This document shows, in pieces, positions 53,857 to 62,831 of a DNA stretch of 64,000 nt (the stretch's first letter is position 1; each line of letters begins with the position of its first letter). The DNA lies in assembly GCF_024343575.1 (NCBI RefSeq), contig NZ_RJUA01000120.1:214260-278259 (forward strand). Reading direction: 5' to 3'. Origin of the DNA: Lacihabitans sp. LS3-19. GTDB taxonomy: Bacteria; Bacteroidota; Bacteroidia; Cytophagales; Spirosomataceae. Position numbers and translations under genes: made by a program. Below the pieces are notes generated by a model. It ran no database searches and was not told where the DNA came from. It was given only the letters and a program-made list of their open reading frames with translations.

Positions 53857-54910
53857 AAAAATCCAATTCCCATTTTTTATTTGCGTCATAAAAAATCTGA
53901 CCGGATTTCACAGTTAGGGGAGATTCGAAATTGTTTGTGAAAAGTTTTCCTGTTCCCAATCCTTGCGGAAGTGGGTTTTTAAGTTGGGAAGCTAACTGAC
54001 AAATGGCATTCAGACCAATATTAGATTCTAATGCAGAAGTCATCCACCATTTAATATCTAAACTTTCTGCAGTTTGTATCCATTTTAAAGAACCAGATAT
54101 TCCTCCCATTAAACTAGGTTTTAAGATGATAAATTGAGGTTTTATGGTTTCTAGAAGATTCTTTTCCTTACCCGAATTTTTGATTAATTCCTCATCTAAG
54201 GCGATTGGAATAATATTTTTTTCGCATAATTCGGCCATAAATTCTACTTGACCATCTTTTATTGGTTGTTCTATACTATGAATATTAAATTCAGAAAGTT
54301 TTTTTAGCTTTTCAACAGCTTCGCTTGGCAAAAAAGCACCATTGGCATCAACTCTAATTGTTATTTTATCCTTAGAAAATTGCTTCCTTATAAAAGCCAG
54401 AAGTTTTAGTTCCTCATCAAAATCAATGGCTCCAATCTTGAGTTTTATCGTATCAAATCCATTTTCCAGTTTTTCAACAATTTGTTTTTGCATGAAATCC
54501 GGAGTTCCCATCCAAACTAAACCGTTAATATCTATTTTTTCAGAAGAATTATAAAAACTAGTTTTAAAAATTTCTCTTTTCCCTCCATTTTCAAAATCCA
54601 GAATAGAAGATTCTAAAGCAAAAAGTACACTCGGATATTCTTCTAAACCTAATTTTAAACTTTCCAAATCTTCAAAATCTCCTGAATTTATAACATTTGC
54701 TATAGAATTTAATTTATCGCTAGCACTTTCACCATAATCAGGTGAGAGACCAAACAGAGGTCCAGCTTCACCTAATCCAAATGCTTCGGGATTATCTTTT
54801 TTGAAAATTTTGATAAAATACGAGTCTTTTTTTTTCAAAACTCCTCGAGAAGTTCCTGCATCAAAACTAAAATTTAACGTATGTTTGTAGAATTGAGCCT
54901 TTAAAGCCAT
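53843..54910 (-). CDS. menC: o-Succinylbenzoate synthase (enolase superfamily)
   Basis: This 355-residue enzyme dehydrates SHCHC to o-succinylbenzoate for menaquinone. Superfamily residues are visible: KLKIGAIDF (KxK), RVDANGAF (metal Asp), SIEQPI (Glu), ALDEEL (Asp/Glu) and ILKPSLMGG (Lys). The N-terminal TSRGVLKKKDSYFI is typical of MenC in Bacteroidota. Dipeptide epimerase is a less likely alternative. Its start is only 2 bp from the lpxK start in the opposite direction; its 3' end overlaps hemF by 14 bp. Confidence 0.85.
   Translation of the reverse strand: MALKAQFYKHTLNFSFDAGTSRGVLKKKDSYFIKIFKKDNPEAFGLGEAGPLFGLSPDYGESASDKLNSIANVINSGDFEDLESLKLGLEEYPSVLFALESSILDFENGGKREIFKTSFYNSSEKIDINGLVWMGTPDFMQKQIVEKLENGFDTIKLKIGAIDFDEELKLLAFIRKQFSKDKITIRVDANGAFLPSEAVEKLKKLSEFNIHSIEQPIKDGQVEFMAELCEKNIIPIALDEELIKNSGKEKNLLETIKPQFIILKPSLMGGISGSLKWIQTAESLDIKWWMTSALESNIGLNAICQLASQLKNPLPQGLGTGKLFTNNFESPLTVKSGQIFYDANKKWELDFFKSN
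53845..53868. terminator. Bidirectional terminator in the overlapping ends of hemF and menC
   Basis: AATTGGATTT (53845-53854) and AAATCCAATT (53859-53868) form a perfect 10-bp stem with a GAAA loop. T-rich runs follow on both strands. The stem lies within the coding ends of both genes. Confidence 0.75.
54880..54887 (+). promoter_or_regulatory. Putative -7 box for lpxK inside menC
   Basis: TATGTTTG matches TAnnTTTG, 25 nt before the lpxK ATG, and lies in the menC coding sequence. Confidence 0.45.
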
Positions 54911-54912
54911 TT

Positions 54913-55935
54913 ATGTTAAAGATTTTTAGATATTTTTTATTCCCATTTGCAATACTTTACAAAAGTATCACAAGTATAAGGAATCTTTTGTTTGACCTAA
55001 ATATATTATCGGTATTTGAACCTATAGTGCCAACAATAGGCATTGGAAACCTAACAGTTGGTGGTACAGGAAAAACGCCAATGGTGGATTTTCTAATGCA
55101 AATGTTTGAAGACTATAACACTGCAACTATAAGTAGGGGATACGGTCGAAAAACAAAAGGTTTTATACAAATAAGCAAAAACAATTCTCCAGAAAGCGTT
55201 GGAGATGAACCATTTATGCTTTTTAACAAACATTCCAAAAAACACTTTTTTGTGTCAGAGAATAGGGTGGAAGGTTACAAAAAATCGATTGAGAAATACC
55301 CTGAAATCAATCTTTTTATATTTGACGATGTATTTCAGCATAGATATTTAAAGCCAACCATAAATATTTTGCTTTGCGATTACAACAAGCCGTTTTTTAA
55401 GGATTTTGTGCTGCCAATGGGAAATTTAAGAGAAATAAGAAGTTCAGCTAAAAGGGCTAATATTATTGTTGTTACAAAGTGTCCTCAAAAAATATCAGAA
55501 AATGAAAAAGCATTTTATAATACCGAAATAAGAAAATATTCTAAATCTAATTCACCCATTTTCTTTGCAAATTTCAAAAGCGAGATACCTCGAAACAATA
55601 AAAATGAAACATTGAAAGAAAACGAAAATATAGTTTTGGTTTCTGCATTGGCTGATAATGAAGCATTTAAAAATTCACTTTCAAAAAAATACAAAATTTT
55701 AGAACACTTTAAATTTAAGGACCACCACACTTTCAGTAAGGTAGAAATACGAACCATTTTGGATAAATATCTGGTTACTAAAATTGTTTGTAGCGAGAAA
55801 GATTTTGTTAAAATAAGTTATTTGATAAATCTTGAAGAGATGTCTTCGTTCTATATAGCAAGCCAACAAGTAATTTTCTTTAACGAGTCTGATTTTAGAG
55901 ATTGTATTTTTGGTCTATTAAAAAAGCCAATTTGA
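54913..55935 (+). CDS. lpxK: Tetraacyldisaccharide 4'-kinase
   Basis: This 340-residue inner-membrane-associated kinase makes lipid IVA in lipid A synthesis. The N-terminal hydrophobic helix (FRYFLFPFAILYKSITSIRN) is the membrane anchor. The P-loop is GNLTVGGTGKTP (45-56), and the Walker-like segment TISRGYGRKTKGF and FDDVFQHRYLKP are conserved. Length is typical. The -7 box lies within menC. It is followed by a porin gene after 45 bp. Confidence 0.93.
   Translation: MLKIFRYFLFPFAILYKSITSIRNLLFDLNILSVFEPIVPTIGIGNLTVGGTGKTPMVDFLMQMFEDYNTATISRGYGRKTKGFIQISKNNSPESVGDEPFMLFNKHSKKHFFVSENRVEGYKKSIEKYPEINLFIFDDVFQHRYLKPTINILLCDYNKPFFKDFVLPMGNLREIRSSAKRANIIVVTKCPQKISENEKAFYNTEIRKYSKSNSPIFFANFKSEIPRNNKNETLKENENIVLVSALADNEAFKNSLSKKYKILEHFKFKDHHTFSKVEIRTILDKYLVTKIVCSEKDFVKISYLINLEEMSSFYIASQQVIFFNESDFRDCIFGLLKKPI
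54960..54967 (-). promoter_or_regulatory. Putative -7 box for menC inside lpxK
   Basis: Minus-strand TACTTTTG, 49 nt upstream of the menC ATG, lies in lpxK coding sequence. Together with 54880-54887 it gives overlapping divergent transcription units. Confidence 0.4.
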
Positions 55936-55980
55936 GCTAAATTGACGATATTTGCATTTTGAAATTGTATTTACGACTAT

Positions 55981-57837
55981 ATGCGGTTTATACCCCTTAT
56001 TATTTTAACATTTTTTGCCTTTCAGATTTCACAAGCCCAAATACTTGACGACTCCACAAAGCAAGTGTATGGGCCGAAAAGTGTTTCTTATATTTTAGAA
56101 AAGGATGTTCAAAAAAACTATACAACCGAATATCATCCAGACACCACGCTGAATTTGTTTTTCAAATCGGATATTTTGGTAAGAGAAAATTGGCTGCATC
56201 AAGACCTTGGAAATATTGGAACGGCATCAAAACCGATACTTTTTAGAGAAAATACAGATCCCGCTACCAAATTGGGATATAATTCTTTTCTTTTATACGC
56301 ACCAAAACCCTCTGATTTTAAATATTACAATACTCGGTCGCCTTATACCAATTTGTTTTATATGCAGGGTTCAGGAGGGCATTTGAGGCTCGATTTTACA
56401 CATAGCCAAAACATCAATGAAAGATTAAACTTTACACTGAATTTATCAAAATTTAATTCTTCAAAACAAATAGACGCCACTACATCAGAGGAAAAATTAA
56501 TTGACCATTGGAATTACGATATTTCGACTAACTATTTCTCTAAAAATAAAAAATACGCCCTCTTAGCAACATTTTATCATTTTAACCATACCCAAAACGA
56601 ACAAGGAGGAATTCTAAAAAAAGAAAACCTTTCCATTGATATTCAAGACCTAAAAAGCAACTATAGAAAATTCTATGAATCGGAGTATACAAAAGGCGTC
56701 TACAATACTGAACGGTGGAATAATTTTCACCTTTACCAGCAATTTGTTTTAAGAAACGGTTTTCAAGCCTTTCACGTTTTGGATTATGAACATCAAAAAC
56801 ATGTTTATGTTGATCCTGATTTTAATATAAATTCTTTGCAGTCTAGTTATAATATACCTGAAACTACCATATCGACTGATTCATTGTATCAAAATTTCAC
56901 TTTCAAAACTTTATCAAATAAATTTGGAGTAAAAGGTAGGTACAAAGGCTTTAATTACCTTTTGCATGCTCGTCAAAGATTTTATCAATTGGACAATAAA
57001 TTTTCGGAAATCTACAAAACAAACTTAAAAAGCGAAATTTTCCTTGGTGGTTCACTTGGATATTATTTTGTGGACTCTTCCAACTTCCTAAATGCTGATG
57101 CCGAATTTTCAGCAAATTTGAAAAACTTTTTGCTAAATTCTAAGCTTTCGTTTAAGGGACTTGAGGCTACATTTTATCAATCTGTAATTCCAGTTGGATT
57201 GTTTTATGATACTTTCGATTACAATGTAATTAGGTGGAATAATAATTTCAAAGGAATTTCAACGACTTACATAAATGCAAAATATAAATTGAACTTTAAA
57301 AACTTTGAATTTCAACCTGAAATAGCCAATACACTCTTAGGAAACTATGTTTATATCAATCAAAATTTGAAACCTGTTCAAACAGATACTGTAATAAACA
57401 TAAGCAATGTTATTTTAAATTTAGCCTATACAAAAAATCATTTTCATATTAGTAATCAATTTATCTATAATATTCATAATGCCAAGAATATTTACAAATT
57501 ACCTAATGTGATTAACTATACCAATGTAGAATTTAATTTTTTATACGCAAAAGTGCTTAGGCTTAATGTTGGTTTAGATCTTTTTTATAAATCAAAATAC
57601 ACAGCAGATGCCTATTCGCCTATTTTAAACCAATTCTACCTTCAAGACAACTTTAATGTTTGGGGCGTTGCAACAATAGACCCTTATGTTTCTTTTCATA
57701 TAAATAAGGTCAGGTTAGCTTTCAAACTTGGCCATGCGAATCAAGGATTGAGATACCAAGGATTTTACACGAGTCCTTACTATTTAGCTATGCCTAGAAA
57801 CTTTTTATTAAAAGTAGATTGGCCTTTGTTTGATTAA
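55981..57837 (+). CDS. Bacteroidetes-type putative porin
   Basis: This 618-residue outer-membrane protein has a signal peptide (MRFIPLIILTFFAFQISQA). The opening VYGPKSVSYILEKDVQKNY and the segment YNTRSPYTNLFYMQGSGGH agree with the Bacteroidota 'putative porin' family (PF14121). The whole chain alternates polar and aromatic residues as in a large beta-barrel. The C-terminus ends RNFLLKVDWPLFD. It converges on the DUF4286 gene with 4 bp overlap. Substrate unknown. Confidence 0.8.
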   Translation: MRFIPLIILTFFAFQISQAQILDDSTKQVYGPKSVSYILEKDVQKNYTTEYHPDTTLNLFFKSDILVRENWLHQDLGNIGTASKPILFRENTDPATKLGYNSFLLYAPKPSDFKYYNTRSPYTNLFYMQGSGGHLRLDFTHSQNINERLNFTLNLSKFNSSKQIDATTSEEKLIDHWNYDISTNYFSKNKKYALLATFYHFNHTQNEQGGILKKENLSIDIQDLKSNYRKFYESEYTKGVYNTERWNNFHLYQQFVLRNGFQAFHVLDYEHQKHVYVDPDFNINSLQSSYNIPETTISTDSLYQNFTFKTLSNKFGVKGRYKGFNYLLHARQRFYQLDNKFSEIYKTNLKSEIFLGGSLGYYFVDSSNFLNADAEFSANLKNFLLNSKLSFKGLEATFYQSVIPVGLFYDTFDYNVIRWNNNFKGISTTYINAKYKLNFKNFEFQPEIANTLLGNYVYINQNLKPVQTDTVINISNVILNLAYTKNHFHISNQFIYNIHNAKNIYKLPNVINYTNVEFNFLYAKVLRLNVGLDLFYKSKYTADAYSPILNQFYLQDNFNVWGVATIDPYVSFHINKVRLAFKLGHANQGLRYQGFYTSPYYLAMPRNFLLKVDWPLFD

Positions 57838-58127
57838 AACTTCTCAAGCAGGGTTACAAAATGCAATATTTTACCTTCAAATTTTGATTGGGTTTTAGCT
57901 AAAAACTGATCCAAATTAAGCTGCATAAAGATGTCTAATTGCTCTTTTGATTTAAAGCTAAATTGAATTGAGTAGTTAATACTTTCTGGATCTACCTGTG
58001 TCAAAAGTTTGAACATCGAGACTTCCTCAGCCCAAATTTTTATTATTTCTATTTCAGGTTTTAGCCAAACTTCAAAGTCATTGGAAACTTCTTTCAGCAC
58101 CGAGAATGTAATATTTTTTAAATACAT
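57834..58127 (-). CDS. DUF4286-family protein
   Basis: This 97-residue cytoplasmic protein has the DUF4286 pattern: MYLKNITFSVLKEVSNDFEV, WLKPEIEIIKIWAEEVSMF, and SINYSIQFSF. The family is Bacteroidota-specific and without known function, predicted to have a ferredoxin-like fold. The start follows the DUF6580 gene's terminator by 4 nt. It converges on the porin. Confidence 0.75.
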   Translation of the reverse strand: MYLKNITFSVLKEVSNDFEVWLKPEIEIIKIWAEEVSMFKLLTQVDPESINYSIQFSFKSKEQLDIFMQLNLDQFLAKTQSKFEGKILHFVTLLEKF

Positions 58128-58131
58128 ATAT

Positions 58132-58163
58132 AAAAAAAGGGTATTTATTATTCATAAATACCC
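58132..58163 (-). terminator. Terminator of the DUF6580 gene, abutting the DUF4286 start
   Basis: GGGTATTTAT (58139-58148) and ATAAATACCC (58154-58163) form a perfect 10-bp stem with a 5-nt loop. On the minus strand it is followed by a T7 run, then the DUF4286 ATG at 58127. Confidence 0.85.
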
Positions 58164-58182
58164 TCAATTGGTTTAAATAATT

Positions 58183-58752
58183 TTATGCTTTCGCTTTGGT
58201 CATTTTCAATCCGAAATTTTGAACCAAATAATAAGCTGCAAATAGAATCGCAGAAAAAGTTAAATCACCAAAAAGCATATTCTTGAAAAATGGCAAACCA
58301 GCCTCATAAGAAGCCAAAATACCTATCATATTATGAGGATATGTACCTTGCAAAGGATTAGGTACAACACTTGGTGTATACAAAAATGCAAAATTTGTAA
58401 TCAAGAAAAATGTAAGTGAACCTAATATCGAAGCTCCAGCTATTTTAAGAACTGAAACCTTCTTTAAAAGAAAAAAGCCAATTATAAAGATAATAAAATA
58501 TCCAAAATATACTGAAGTAGTTCCATCATGAAATCCCCAACCAGTGGTCATTTCTAAAACTATATCACTAAATAGAATAATAGCAAAAGGAACTGCTATT
58601 TTCATCCAATTATTGGATATATACGCAGCTGAAATTAATAATATTGCGGTCATTGGGGTAAAATTCCAAGGATGATCCACTAATCTTGACATTGCAGCCA
58701 AAACAATTAAAAGACCCAAAACTACACCCAATTTTATTTCTGATTTCGACAT
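58183..58752 (-). CDS. DUF6580-family membrane protein
   Basis: This 189-residue protein has about six TM segments. The pattern AAMSRLVDHPWNFTPMTAIL, then ILFSDIVLEMTTGWGFHDGT and FFKNMLFGDLTFSAILF, is that of DUF6580 proteins, which resemble the substrate-binding (S) subunits of ECF-type transporters. A role as a vitamin or cofactor importer is conceivable but not shown. A putative -7 box lies 16 nt upstream of the start. Confidence 0.7.
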   Translation of the reverse strand: MSKSEIKLGVVLGLLIVLAAMSRLVDHPWNFTPMTAILLISAAYISNNWMKIAVPFAIILFSDIVLEMTTGWGFHDGTTSVYFGYFIIFIIGFFLLKKVSVLKIAGASILGSLTFFLITNFAFLYTPSVVPNPLQGTYPHNMIGILASYEAGLPFFKNMLFGDLTFSAILFAAYYLVQNFGLKMTKAKA

Positions 58753-58768
58753 TGAATTAATTTTTTCA

Positions 58769-58776
58769 CAAAATTA
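58769..58776 (-). promoter_or_regulatory. Putative -7 box for the DUF6580 gene
   Basis: Minus-strand TAATTTTG ends 16 nt before the ATG at 58752. The -33 site reads TTTT at exactly 19 nt. Confidence 0.45.
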
Positions 58777-58805
58777 CAAAAAAAGCATACGAATAAAAAG
58801 CAATT

Positions 58806-60239
58806 TTAATCCTTTAACACCCAAGTATCTTTACTTCCACCTCCTTGTGAAGAATTGACAACCAAAGAACCTTTCTTAAGTGCCACCCTTGTCAAACCAC
58901 CTGGCGTAACATAGATTTCCTCTCCAAATAAAATATATGGTCTTAGATCTACATGACGACCCTCAATGGTATCATCAATTACACAAGGAGAAGTTGACAA
59001 TGATATTGTAGGCTGTGAAATATAATTTCTAGGATTGGCTTTTATTCTTTCTTTAAAGTCTTCCTGCTCTTTTTTTGTTGATCTAGGTCCAATTAACATT
59101 CCGTAGCCTCCTGCTTCATTAGCTTCTTTTACGACCAGTTTCTCAATGTTTTCTAGAACATATTTCATACTAGTTTTATCCTCACAAAGATAAGTTTCAA
59201 CATTGTTCAAAATCGGCTCTTCATTTAAGTAATATTTGATAATTTGAGGCACGTATGCATAAACTACCTTGTCGTCTGCAACTCCAGTACCAAGTGCATT
59301 TGCAAGACCTAAATTCCCCTTCTTATAGGCTTGAAAAAGATTAGGAATACCAATCATTGATTCCTTATTAAAAGCCAAAGGATCTATAAAAACGTCATCT
59401 AATCTCCTGTAAAGGACATCAACCGTTTTGAAACCTTTAGTTGTCCGCATTTTTAAGGTATCATTTGTAACTATTAAATCTCTGTAATCCACCAATTCCA
59501 CGCCCATTTGTTGTGCCAAATAAGAATGCTCATAATAAGCTGAATTGTAAATACCTGGGGTCAATACAGCGATTGTTGGCTCGGATTTGCCGGAAATATA
59601 TTGCAAAACATCAAAAAGTTTATCGGTATATTCGCTAATAGACCTCACCTTTGCTTTTGAAATCAATTTTGAAAGACCTTGTTTTGACAATTCTCGTCCT
59701 TGCAACATGTACGATACTCCAGAAGGACACCGTAAGTTATCTTCCAAAATCACAAATTCTCCTTTCTCATTCCTAATTAAATCTGTTCCTGTTATGTGAA
59801 TAAAAATATCCTTTAAGGGCCTAATATCCATACATTCTTTTACAAAACCTTTACTACTAAAGATAACCTCAGAGGGGATTATTTTATCTTTAAGTATTTT
59901 TTGGTCAGAATAAATATCTTTCAAAAACTCATTTAAAGCATATATCCGTTGCTTAAGTCCTTTCTCTAAAACCGTCCATTCTTTAGCTTTAATAATTCTA
60001 GGAATGATATCAATTGGAATAATTCTTTCGATACCACCTTCCTCAGAATATACATTGAAAGTAATACCCATGTTAATCATGGCCGTTTCAAGGCCTTTTT
60101 GACGAGTTTTTAATTCATCAATGCTCATATCATTGAAAAAATCATAAACCATCTCAATCCCTTTGTGCGGATTATTTTTTGCAGCAATCAATTCGTCATA
60201 ATAATTGCTAGTTTGGTAGTTAATAAAATTATTGTTCAT
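58806..60239 (-). CDS. Circularly permuted type 2 ATP-grasp protein
   Basis: This 477-residue protein belongs to the circularly permuted ATP-grasp (DUF404/DUF407) family: the N-terminal ~120 residues and the grasp region with FILLEDNLRCPSGVSYMLQ (here VILEDNLRCPSGVSYML), KEANEAGGYGMLIGP and DLRPYILFGEEIYVTPGGLT are seen. Relatives form peptide bonds in small ribosome-independent peptide systems and are often next to alpha-E and transglutaminase genes. Those partners are not visible here, so it is a stand-alone copy. Divergent from the DUF5723 gene. Confidence 0.82.
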   Translation of the reverse strand: MNNNFINYQTSNYYDELIAAKNNPHKGIEMVYDFFNDMSIDELKTRQKGLETAMINMGITFNVYSEEGGIERIIPIDIIPRIIKAKEWTVLEKGLKQRIYALNEFLKDIYSDQKILKDKIIPSEVIFSSKGFVKECMDIRPLKDIFIHITGTDLIRNEKGEFVILEDNLRCPSGVSYMLQGRELSKQGLSKLISKAKVRSISEYTDKLFDVLQYISGKSEPTIAVLTPGIYNSAYYEHSYLAQQMGVELVDYRDLIVTNDTLKMRTTKGFKTVDVLYRRLDDVFIDPLAFNKESMIGIPNLFQAYKKGNLGLANALGTGVADDKVVYAYVPQIIKYYLNEEPILNNVETYLCEDKTSMKYVLENIEKLVVKEANEAGGYGMLIGPRSTKKEQEDFKERIKANPRNYISQPTISLSTSPCVIDDTIEGRHVDLRPYILFGEEIYVTPGGLTRVALKKGSLVVNSSQGGGSKDTWVLKD

Positions 60240-60281
60240 TTTTCTTTGGTAAAATATGGTAATAAACTATTTAAATAGTGA

Positions 60282-60289
60282 TATTTTTG
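60282..60289 (+). promoter_or_regulatory. Putative -7 box for the DUF5723 gene
   Basis: TATTTTTG lies 26 nt before the ATG at 60316. It falls inside the longer open frame that begins at 60256 and supports the shorter start. Confidence 0.45.
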
Positions 60290-60315
60290 CGGTTAATTAT
60301 CTCTATTTAGCATTG

Positions 60316-61866
60316 ATGCCCTTAAAGTACAAAATTTACTTTCTTTTTTTCTTAAGCACGAATGTTTTTTCTCAAAATTTTTTGGGAATTACTGGTAGTA
60401 ATTATTCAGGAGTACTTTCAATAGAAACAAATCCCGCTAATGTAGTCGATACTCGACAAAACGTATTTATTAACTTAGCTGCTGTTGGAGCCGATGTTCA
60501 AAACAACTATGTCAGATGGAACGCTCCGTTTTCATTGCTTAGGTTTGTAACGCAAACCACTCCTGATAAATATAGAAACGCTGATAAATCTAAGGTGATT
60601 TGGAAAGTACCATATCTTAAACCATCAGATAGCGGAAAGGATTTATCGATTTATGTAAATGGCGAAGCAAGAGGACCTGCCATAGGATTAGATATAAAAA
60701 AATGGGGATTAGGTGTAGCTGCCGGTGTCAGATACCGATACCTAAACTCCTTAACTAAAACATCTGACGAAGTCGGTAAAATTATTATTCAAGGTACAAA
60801 GTCCCCAGATCTACTAGGAAACCAATACAATAATGAACATGGGTACTTAAATTCGATATTTCTTAATGAGTTTTATGGGACGCTAGGCAAGGTATTAGTT
60901 CAGGAGGATAGTAAATTTATTAAAATTGGAGCAAGTGCTAAATATTACGTTAGTAATAATTTTAACAATATTTTTTCAAACAGTTTTGATTTTAAAATAA
61001 CCACTAATGCCTTGGAAAGTGACAGGCAAGATTTAAGATTAAGTAATGTATATGGATCTGTGACAGATGCTAGTCAGTTTAGTTCTATTAACTCGTCAAA
61101 TTTCACAAGCCAAATGACCCAATTTTCAGGTATTGGCAAAGGTTTTGGGGGTGATTTGGGTATCATTTATGAATATCGACCAGATTTTCAAAATTATTAT
61201 AGAAATATAAAAGGCAAAAAATATTCTAATCCTACACAGAACAAATATTTATATAAAATTGGTTTTTCTTTGGTAGATGTAGGATTTGTTAAGTTTGGGA
61301 ATTTATCAGAGACAACAGGCTATTCTGGAAATTCTAGTACCATATTTCCGCATACTTATGGAAAGTTTAAAGGTTTCGAAAATGTAATTGCAACCACAAA
61401 TGGAATTCTAAGTAACACCAACCCCGCAAATAACTCATTTATCGTTTTGATGCCAGCGAGTTCGATTTTCACAATAGACTACCATCTTAAAGAAAACTTT
61501 TACGTAAATTTTAACTGGAGGCAATCTTTATTGAATGGAAAAAGGAGAGGAATAATTGGATATTCCGGTGCTACTGTCATTCCTAGGTATGAGAAAAAAA
61601 GCTTTGAAGCTTCATTACCAATTGGCATAGACAATAATTATAAAAACCTCAATATTGGATTTTCTGTCAGATATTACGGCTTCTTTTTTGGATCAGACAA
61701 TATCACTGGCTGGCTTAACACATTTAATCCTCGAGGAATATCTGTCTATTCAGGATTGTTCATTCCTATCTATCATAGCTTACCTAAAAGCCCTTTAAAA
61801 TGTTTTTATGTTGAAAATCCAAAATCTTACAGAAAGAAAAAGTTTAAATTAAAAAAGCAACCATAA
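60316..61866 (+). CDS. DUF5723-family outer-membrane protein
   Basis: This is a 516-residue protein from ATG 60316 with a signal peptide (MPLKYKIYFLFFLSTNVFSQ). The mature start NFLGITGSNYSGVLSIETNP, then ANVVDTRQNVFINL, is the typical DUF5723 opening shared with FadL-like and T9SS PorP-like barrels. Beta-strand alternation continues to the C-terminus, which ends in a basic tail. Function unknown; an outer-membrane transporter or structural barrel is probable. Confidence 0.75.
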   Translation: MPLKYKIYFLFFLSTNVFSQNFLGITGSNYSGVLSIETNPANVVDTRQNVFINLAAVGADVQNNYVRWNAPFSLLRFVTQTTPDKYRNADKSKVIWKVPYLKPSDSGKDLSIYVNGEARGPAIGLDIKKWGLGVAAGVRYRYLNSLTKTSDEVGKIIIQGTKSPDLLGNQYNNEHGYLNSIFLNEFYGTLGKVLVQEDSKFIKIGASAKYYVSNNFNNIFSNSFDFKITTNALESDRQDLRLSNVYGSVTDASQFSSINSSNFTSQMTQFSGIGKGFGGDLGIIYEYRPDFQNYYRNIKGKKYSNPTQNKYLYKIGFSLVDVGFVKFGNLSETTGYSGNSSTIFPHTYGKFKGFENVIATTNGILSNTNPANNSFIVLMPASSIFTIDYHLKENFYVNFNWRQSLLNGKRRGIIGYSGATVIPRYEKKSFEASLPIGIDNNYKNLNIGFSVRYYGFFFGSDNITGWLNTFNPRGISVYSGLFIPIYHSLPKSPLKCFYVENPKSYRKKKFKLKKQP

Positions 61867-61884
61867 TACCTATGATTGCTCTTT
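61850..61884. terminator. Terminator between the DUF5723 gene and tRNA-Leu
   Basis: AGCAACCAT (61856-61864) pairs with ATGATTGCT (61872-61880) with one mismatch and a 7-nt loop. The A-run on the left gives a T-run for the minus-strand tRNA. Confidence 0.6.
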
Positions 61885-61895
61885 AATATTTCTTG

Positions 61896-61979
61896 TGACG
61901 AAGAAGAGATTCGAACTCTCACAAGCTTTCGCTCACTACCACCTCAAAGTAGCGTGTCTACCAATTCCACCACCTCGCC
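61896..61979 (-). tRNA. tRNA-Leu (anticodon GAG)
   Basis: An 84-nt class II tRNA on the minus strand. The acceptor stem GGCGAGG pairs with CTTCGTC (two G-U pairs), the anticodon loop is TTGAGGT (GAG), a long variable arm is present (TGAGCGAAAGCTTG region), and the T-loop is TTCGAAT. Discriminator A73; CCA is not encoded. Confidence 0.92.
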
Positions 61980-61989
61980 AAAGCAGCCG

Positions 61990-62020
61990 CAAAAGTATAA
62001 AAGAAAGGCTAATTAAAAAA
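61990..62020 (-). promoter_or_regulatory. Putative promoter of tRNA-Leu
   Basis: Minus-strand TACTTTTG (61997-61990), preceded at exactly 19 nt by TTTT. The tRNA starts 10 nt after the box. Confidence 0.5.
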
Positions 62021-62044
62021 TATCAGTATAAATTTTATTTAAAT

Positions 62045-62773
62045 TTAACTATTTAAAAGCCAAGTGTCGTTTTTATTAATGTAAACGATCTTTCTATTCC
62101 AAAGGACTTTTAACCAGATATCTTCTTGGCCAAATATATTGATTTTGTTTCCTTTGTCTATAGAGCCAACTATAGGTGAACCAGAAGAAGGGAAAGACCT
62201 AAAAAATGACTTTTTATTAATTATAGCCGATTGATAGGTTTTAGGAAGATTAATAAATACTACAAGAAAGACAATATAAAGTGCCACTAAAATCAAGTGC
62301 CTTTTTAAAATATCTATATTGTGAATTTTTTTCCGAAAAAGTATAATCAAAATAAATACGCCAATAAAAATAACAGAATAAAGAATATAAATATAATATT
62401 GTTGGTATAGGACAAGAGCAAAATTCAAATCACTTCTCTCAAAACCCGAAAATTTATTCTCTAAAGCCATTTTATTCATCTTTTCAAAGACCTCATCTTT
62501 TGGATTTAGGTTATAATAATTGTTCAAATAATAGATAGCTTTCGGAAAATCTCCTAAATTCTCGTTTATATAAGCCAGCTTCAAAGATATATTTTCCTTA
62601 TTTACCCCATTATCCAGAAAAATGATTTCATATATTTTTGCAGCTTCCTCATATTTTCTTGCATTAAACAAAGAATCTGCTTTTTTAGCTACATCATTTT
62701 GTGCCTTACAATCAAGGCTTTGAATCAAAACCCCAAAAAATAATACTAATAATTTTAAAAAGGGCTTTTGCAT
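62045..62773 (-). CDS. BatE-like TPR/SH3 membrane protein
   Basis: This is a 242-residue protein from ATG 62773 with a signal peptide (MQKPFLKLLVLFFGVLIQSL, continuing DCKAQ). TPR-like helices (about 28-95, NARKYEEAAKIYEIIF and AYINENLGDFPKAIYYLNNY) are followed by two TM helices (about 128-180) and a C-terminal SH3b-like segment (SGSPIVGSIDKGNKINIFGQ, WLKVLWNRKIVYINK). This is the order in BatE of aerotolerance operons, but no BatA-D genes are here. The open frame runs on to 62959, but that part is the antisense of tRNA-Lys. Confidence 0.7.
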   Translation of the reverse strand: MQKPFLKLLVLFFGVLIQSLDCKAQNDVAKKADSLFNARKYEEAAKIYEIIFLDNGVNKENISLKLAYINENLGDFPKAIYYLNNYYNLNPKDEVFEKMNKMALENKFSGFERSDLNFALVLYQQYYIYILYSVIFIGVFILIILFRKKIHNIDILKRHLILVALYIVFLVVFINLPKTYQSAIINKKSFFRSFPSSGSPIVGSIDKGNKINIFGQEDIWLKVLWNRKIVYINKNDTWLLNS

Positions 62774-62797
62774 TCTTAGCATTTTTGCATAATTTTG
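62767..62797 (+). promoter_or_regulatory. Consensus promoter of tRNA-Lys
   Basis: TTTG (62767-62770), exactly 19 nt, then TAATTTTG (62790-62797). The tRNA begins 35 nt after the box. It overlaps the BatE-like start in the opposite direction. Confidence 0.8.
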
Positions 62798-62831
62798 CAT
62801 CCTCATTTGAGAGACACGATAAATGTTCTTG

